Assembly (NCBI GenBank): GCA_015487895.1
Contig: WFOW01000003.1
Coordinates: 1-10,931 of the forward strand
DNA from: Gammaproteobacteria bacterium
GTDB lineage: Bacteria; Pseudomonadota; Gammaproteobacteria; S144-34
DNA length: 10,931 bases
Reading direction: 5' to 3'
Below are positions 7,501-10,931 of this stretch, piece by piece. Numbering within the stretch: position 1 is the first letter of the stretch; the number at the start of each line of letters is the position of its first letter. The notes under the pieces are model-generated. The model was not told the DNA's origin and made no database searches. It saw nothing but the letters and a program-made list of their open reading frames with translations. A program made the position numbers and the translations under genes.

Positions 7501-8148
7501 ATGACGACGACCTTCGAGCTGAAGGCCGAGCCGCGCAGCGACGTGGGGAAAGGTGCGAGCCGCCGCCTGCGTCGCGCCGGCAAGGTGCCCGCCATCGTCT
7601 ACGGCGCGCACCGCGACCCCGAGCCCATCGTGGTGGACGAGCACGAGCTGGCGCGCCAGCTCGAGCACGAGGCCTTCTACTCCCACATCCTCGTGCTGCG
7701 CTTCGCCGACGGGCGCGAGGAGCGCGTGGTCCTCAAGGACATCCAGCGCCACCCGTGGAAGCCGCGCGTGCTGCACCTCGACTTCCAGCGCGTGAGCGAG
7801 ACCGAGACCATCCGCATGCACGTGCCGCTGCACTTCGTCGGCGAGGACGTCGCCCCCGGCGTCAAGCAGGGCGGGCTGCTGACCCACGAGCTCATCGAGG
7901 TCGAGGTCGAGTGCCTGCCCAAGGACCTGCCGGAGTACATCGAGGTGGACGTCTCCGGCCTCGGCCTGGGCGATGCGCTGCATCTCTCGGACCTCAAGCT
8001 GCCCGAGGGCGTGCGGCTGGTGGAGCTCATGCGCGGGCCCGAGCACGACGTCGCCGTGGTCTCCATCCACGCCCGCCGCGGCGCCGCCGAGGAGGGCGAG
8101 GAGGAGGGCGGCGAGGCCGCCGAGGGCGGCGAGGGCGAGGCCGCCTGA
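7501..8148 (+). CDS. rplY: 50S ribosomal protein bL25, long CTC/TL5 form
   Basis: bL25 binds 5S rRNA in the large subunit; the long form carries an extra C-terminal domain and is related to the general stress protein CTC. The product is 215 residues versus about 94 for E. coli L25. Residues 1-95 are the L25 domain, with [20 protein letters not shown] (17-35 region) and the [16 protein letters not shown] block (83-98). Residues about 100-190 are the beta-rich TL5/CTC domain, including VKQGGLL and [12 protein letters not shown]. The last 20 residues are a Glu/Gly/Ala tail (from 195), a common acidic ending in this family. The ATG at 7501 has a strong GAAGGAG Shine-Dalgarno (7488-7494, 6-nt spacer). 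It lies between prs and pth, the usual order. Confidence 0.97.
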   Translation: MTTTFELKAEPRSDVGKGASRRLRRAGKVPAIVYGAHRDPEPIVVDEHELARQLEHEAFYSHILVLRFADGREERVVLKDIQRHPWKPRVLHLDFQRVSETETIRMHVPLHFVGEDVAPGVKQGGLLTHELIEVEVECLPKDLPEYIEVDVSGLGLGDALHLSDLKLPEGVRLVELMRGPEHDVAVVSIHARRGAAEEGEEEGGEAAEGGEGEAA

Positions 8149-8159
8149 CGCCCGCGCGC

Positions 8160-8780
8160 GTGGCCGGCGGCGCGGCGGGCATCGGCCTCGTGGCGGGGCT
8201 CGGCAACCCCGGCCCCGGCTACGAGGGCACCCGCCACAACGCGGGCTTCTGGCTGGTGGAGGCGCTCGCGCGGCGCGCCGGCGCCGCGCTGCGCGAGGAG
8301 CCGCGCTTCCGCGCGCGGCTCGCGCGCGCCGAGGTCCACGGCCGCGACCTGCGCCTGCTCGAGCCGCTGACCTACATGAACCGCAGCGGCGAGGCGGTGG
8401 CCGCCGTGGCGCGCTTCTACCGCTATCCTCCGGAGGCGATCCTCGTCGCCCACGACGACCTCGACCTCCCGCCGGGGGCCGTGCGGCTCAAGCGCGGTGG
8501 CGGCCACGGCGGCCACAACGGCCTGCGCGACGTCATCGCCCGCCTCGGCAGCCGTGACTTCTTCCGGCTGCGGCTCGGCATCGGCCATCCGGGGCCGGGC
8601 GCCGACGTCGTCGGCTACGTCCTCAGCCGGCCGCCGGCCGCCGAGCGCGCCGCCATCGAGGCGGCCATCGAGGCCGCCCTCGAGGCGCTGCCCGACATCC
8701 TCTCGGGCGAGCCGCGGCGCCTCGACCGCGCCATGAGCCGCCTGCACCGCCTGCCCGGCGGCCAGGGCGCCAAGGACTGA
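8160..8780 (+). CDS. pth: Peptidyl-tRNA hydrolase
   Basis: Pth cleaves the ester bond of peptidyl-tRNAs dropped by ribosomes and so recycles tRNA. The product is 206 residues with a slightly extended N-terminus. GLGNPG (13-18) holds Asn16. RHNAGFW (25-31) holds the catalytic His26. [10 protein letters not shown] holds Asn74. [11 protein letters not shown] (96-106) holds Asp99. [12 protein letters not shown] (113-124) holds Asn120. These correspond to E. coli Asn10, His20, Asn68, Asp93 and Asn114 with a constant offset of six. There is no ATG near the expected start; GTG at 8160, 11 nt after the rplY stop, is chosen, and GTG at 8190 is the alternative (196 residues). No clear Shine-Dalgarno precedes either, so coupling to rplY translation is likely. 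Confidence 0.95.
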   Translation: MAGGAAGIGLVAGLGNPGPGYEGTRHNAGFWLVEALARRAGAALREEPRFRARLARAEVHGRDLRLLEPLTYMNRSGEAVAAVARFYRYPPEAILVAHDDLDLPPGAVRLKRGGGHGGHNGLRDVIARLGSRDFFRLRLGIGHPGPGADVVGYVLSRPPAAERAAIEAAIEAALEALPDILSGEPRRLDRAMSRLHRLPGGQGAKD

Positions 8781-8796
8781 AGGAGCACCGGAGATC

Positions 8797-9888
<1,092 letters not shown>

Positions 9889-9890
9889 GC

Positions 9891-9953
9891 GGGAGACGGG
9901 AGACGGGAGACGGGTGACGGGTAACGGGTAACGGGGGACAGGTGACAGGTGAC
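9891..9953. repeat. Nine tandem 7-nt repeats, GGGAGAC type
   Basis: Nine heptads run without a break: GGGAGAC three times (9891-9911), GGGTGAC, GGGTAAC twice, GGGGGAC, then AGGTGAC twice (9940-9953). The frame of seven is exact. The array begins 2 nt after the ychF stop. GGG at every seventh base with 4-nt spacers gives the classic G-quadruplex pattern over the first seven units. Related heptads occur at 2868-2881, 10040-10074 and 10314-10334. Confidence 0.92.
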
Positions 9954-9964
9954 GGGAAGATCGA

Positions 9965-10019
9965 AAGGCTGCGCCCGAAGGGCGCACCACCCCTCGCCTC
10001 CCGATCCCCGTCTCCCGCC
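9965..10019. repeat. Structured heptad-flanked repeat, copy 2
   Basis: The core is a 7-bp hairpin (arms 9970-9976 TGCGCCC and 9980-9986 GGGCGCA, loop GAA). After a 9-nt spacer come complementary-sense heptads GCCTCCC (9996-10002), GATCCCC (10003-10009) and GTCTCCC (10010-10016). It aligns gap-free with 2894-2948 (45 of 55). Stem pairs 1 and 6 differ by compensatory changes: T-A here versus C-G, and C-G here versus G-C. The preceding plus-sense heptads can pair with the following ones to make a larger hairpin. Confidence 0.78.
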
Positions 10020-10039
10020 ATTCTCGGCTGGCAGTTGAC

Positions 10040-10074
10040 GGGAGACGGGAGGCGGGTTACGGGAGACGGGTCAC
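10040..10074. repeat. Five tandem 7-nt repeats, GGGAGAC type
   Basis: Heptads GGGAGAC, GGGAGGC, GGGTTAC, GGGAGAC, GGGTCAC lie in perfect register. They carry the same plus-strand sense as the array at 9891-9953 and the opposite sense to the intervening 9996-10016 units. They again offer four or more GGG tracts with 4-nt loops. Confidence 0.88.
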
Positions 10075-10143
10075 AGTGCACAGGCTGCTGTGAACCGCAA
10101 CCTGCGAGCTGCCCCCCGCTTGTGGAAGCTGGTTGCCGGTCTC

Positions 10144-10164
10144 GCTGCAAGCTGCAAGCTGTAA
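10144..10164. repeat. Three tandem 7-nt repeats, GCTGCAA type
   Basis: GCTGCAA (10144-10150), GCTGCAA (10151-10157) and GCTGTAA (10158-10164). Same period as the GGGAGAC arrays but an unrelated word, with looser relatives (CGAGCTG, GAAGCTG) just upstream. Confidence 0.7.
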
Positions 10165-10171
10165 CCTGGCT

Positions 10172-10296
10172 CTGTGGGAGCGGCATCTTGCCGCGACCCA
10201 TGGCCCGAGAAGGCTGAGGGATCGCGCCTGGAAGGCGCTTCTCTAAAGCGGCCCCGGCAGTCAACCTCCTGTCAGAACTTCGCTTCTCTCCCACAG
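10172..10296. repeat. REP-like inverted pair (BIME-like element)
   Basis: The first unit (10172-10196) has GGAG (10177-10180) directly before a hairpin CGGCA/TGCCG (loop TCT) and then CGA. The second unit (about 10221-10242), read on the other strand, has GAAG before a hairpin CGCCT/AGGCG and then CGA. The whole is bounded by the inverted 9-mers CTGTGGGAG (10172-10180) and CTCCCACAG (10288-10296). A GTAG or GGAG tetranucleotide beside a small hairpin is the known design of REP sequences mobilised by RAYT (TnpA-REP) transposases. No such transposase is in the window. Confidence 0.65.
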
Positions 10297-10313
10297 GCTG
10301 GACTGAAGTGCAC

Positions 10314-10334
10314 GGGAGACGGGCGACAGGAGAC
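10314..10334. repeat. Three tandem 7-nt repeats, GGGAGAC type
   Basis: GGGAGAC (10314-10320), GGGCGAC (10321-10327) and AGGAGAC (10328-10334), the last and shortest block of this family before the tRNA-Met promoter. Confidence 0.75.
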
Positions 10335-10389
10335 CGGTTGGCGCCCATCTCGCGCCGCGGGCGCCGCGGGCGGTCGCGGCGGCGGCGCC

Positions 10390-10418
10390 TTGCCGGGGCC
10401 GCGGGGCTGCCGTATCCT
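10390..10418 (+). promoter_or_regulatory. Probable promoter of tRNA-Met
   Basis: TTGCCG (10390-10395) and TATCCT (10413-10418) are separated by 17 nt. Initiation would fall near 10425, about 13 nt before the mature tRNA 5' end. The spacing is ideal and the location fits a monocistronic tRNA with its own terminator. Confidence 0.55.
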
Positions 10419-10437
10419 TCGGCACCCACCCCACCGC

Positions 10438-10514
10438 GGCTAGGTAGCTCAGCTGGTCAGAGCACGGCACTCATAATGCCGGGGTCGTGGGTTCGACTCC
10501 CACCCTAGCCACCA
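10438..10514 (+). tRNA. tRNA-Met (elongator), anticodon CAT
   Basis: A complete 77-nt cloverleaf with encoded CCA (10512-10514). Acceptor stem GGCTAGG (10438-10444) pairs with CCTAGCC (10504-10510), discriminator A10511. D arm GCTC/GAGC, anticodon stem CGGCA/TGCCG around CTCATAA with CAT at 10472-10474, T arm GTGGG/CCCAC around TTCGACT. The GGCTA start and ACTCATAA loop context resemble E. coli elongator tRNA-Met rather than the initiator (mispaired first base) or tRNA-Ile(CAT). Its 3' end is the likely attachment site of the integrase encoded 160 nt downstream. Confidence 0.95.
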
Positions 10515-10533
10515 CCAAAATACTATCAAGAAC

Positions 10534-10564
10534 AAGGGGTTGCGCTGAAGCGCAGCCCCTTTTT
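10534..10564 (+). terminator. Rho-independent terminator of tRNA-Met
   Basis: A 12-bp stem (10534-10545 with 10550-10561, one U-G wobble) with tetraloop TGAA is followed by a T-run (10560-10564). It begins 20 nt after the encoded CCA. This is a strong canonical intrinsic terminator. Confidence 0.9.
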
Positions 10565-10570
10565 GATGCC

Positions 10571-10593
10571 AACGACCCCGTGCCGGGGTCGTT
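10571..10593. repeat. Perfect 10-bp palindrome sharing 12 nt with tRNA-Met
   Basis: AACGACCCCG (10571-10580), loop TGC, CGGGGTCGTT (10584-10593). There is no T-run. The word TGCCGGGGTCGT (10581-10592) is identical to tRNA-Met 10477-10488 (anticodon stem 3' arm and variable region). It might be a recombinase- or repressor-binding site, a trace of recombination at the tRNA, or a second hairpin assisting termination. Confidence 0.6.
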
Positions 10594-10642
10594 CTCAGAA
10601 ATCAACGGGTTGTAACAGAAGCGCACGCTGCGCTACGCTCGG

Positions 10643-10663
10643 AGTGTCCACGTAGTGTCCACG
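10643..10663. repeat. Direct repeat of AGTGTCCACG upstream of the integrase
   Basis: AGTGTCCACG occurs at 10643-10652 and 10654-10663, spaced 11 bp, one DNA helical turn. It ends 11 nt before the integrase ATG. Same-face repeats like this suit an integrase arm site or an excisionase or repressor site; the assignment is inference. The surrounding 10594-10642 shows only a weak promoter candidate (TTGTAA 10610-10615, TACGCT 10634-10639). Confidence 0.5.
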
Positions 10664-10674
10664 GAGCGGGGCCG

Positions 10675-10931
10675 ATGGCGACGATCGAAAGGCTGCCGAG
10701 CGGACGCTGGCGGGCGAAGGTCCGCCGCCGCGGCTACCGGCATCTGTCGCGGAGCTTCTCGACCCGCGCCCGAGCCGAGCGCTGGGCCCGGGAGGTGGAA
10801 CGGGCCCTGGAGGACGGCGAGACGGTAGCCCTGTCGGCGCTCCGGGAGCTGCCGACACTGGCCGAAGCCCTGGACCGCTACGAGCGCGAGGTCACGCCCA
10901 CGAAGAAAAGCGCTCGGGACGAGCGCTACAA
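10675..10931 (+). CDS. Tyrosine-recombinase-like integrase, N-terminal part, cut by window edge
   Basis: Eighty-five codons are visible from ATG 10675, with GGAG (10663-10666) 8 nt upstream. The start ATIERLPSGRWRAKVRRRGY and following SRSFSTRARAERWAREVE give the short arm-binding domain typical of phage and island integrases, a beta-hairpin of the GRWRAKVRRRG type then a helix. LPTLAEALDRYEREVTPTKK (59-78) is the beginning of the core-binding SAM-like domain. The catalytic domain with the R-H-R-Y residues is outside the window, so activity cannot be judged. Position just after a tRNA gene is classic for a site-specific integrase of a prophage or island, transcribed away from the tRNA. About 10 of 85 codons end in A or T, slightly more than in the core genes. 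Confidence 0.85.
   Translation, partial: MATIERLPSGRWRAKVRRRGYRHLSRSFSTRARAERWAREVERALEDGETVALSALRELPTLAEALDRYEREVTPTKKSARDERY

Larger units (their letters stand above)
9889..10437. other. Gene-free repeat-rich region between ychF and tRNA-Met
   Basis: These 549 nt contain no credible gene. They hold three blocks of GGGAGAC-type heptads, one copy of the structured repeat, a block of GCTGCAA heptads, a REP-like inverted pair and the tRNA-Met promoter. Several open frames exist, but their translations are low-complexity products of the repeats and match nothing recognisable. Smaller shared words (CACAGGCTG at 10079-10087 and 10292-10300; AGTGCAC at 10075 and 10307) suggest further duplication. 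The sequence is lower in GC than the genes. Confidence 0.8.

Noticed and set aside
9970..9986. Intrinsic terminator of ychF
   Set aside because: The hairpin is good but is followed by C-rich sequence, not a T-run, so it is kept only as part of the structured repeat.
9891..10074. CRISPR array
   Set aside because: The unit is 7 nt, contiguous and without spacers, and no cas genes are present.

Overview
The window is a stretch of gammaproteobacterial housekeeping chromosome that ends at the edge of an integrated element. Nearly all codons in the main genes end in G or C, GTG starts are common, and CCA is encoded in both tRNAs. The gene order is typical of Gammaproteobacteria: hemA-prfA-prmC diverging from TPR lipoprotein-lolB-ispE-tRNA-prs-rplY-pth-ychF. 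Very high GC plus this order suggests an Ectothiorhodospiraceae/Chromatiales-like organism. That placement is inference only.

Left arm, minus strand (1-2790): hemA (glutamyl-tRNA reductase) overlaps prfA (release factor 1) by a GTGA junction. A 137-nt spacer holding an octamer-built palindromic repeat follows. Then comes the 5' part of prmC, the methyltransferase that modifies the GGQ glutamine of RF1; it runs off the left edge. The prmC fragment has clearly more A/T-ending codons than its neighbours.

Divergent region (2791-3089): weak promoters for both arms surround the first copy of a structured, heptad-flanked repeat.

Right arm, plus strand (3090-9888): a TPR outer-membrane lipoprotein (LbcA-like by position), lolB and ispE form one overlapping translational unit (GTGA and ATGA junctions). 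tRNA-Gln(UUG), prs, rplY, pth and ychF follow. The arm links outer-membrane lipoprotein sorting, isoprenoid precursor synthesis, PRPP supply and translation (L25, peptidyl-tRNA recycling, ribosome-associated ATPase). A promoter-like TTGACA-17-CACAAT lies inside ispE in a patch of atypical codons and could feed tRNA-Gln and prs.

Repeat-rich gap (9889-10437): no gene. It contains 7-nt tandem arrays (GGGAGAC-like, with G-quadruplex potential), the second copy of the structured repeat, a second heptad family, and a REP-like inverted pair.

Right end (10438-10931): elongator tRNA-Met with its own promoter and terminator, two possible recombination-related repeats, and the first 85 codons of a tyrosine-recombinase-like integrase. 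This is the classic start of a tRNA-targeted genomic island whose cargo lies beyond the window. No new protein system is visible inside the window. The most novel signals are the structured repeat, whose two copies show compensatory base changes in the stem, and the island boundary.
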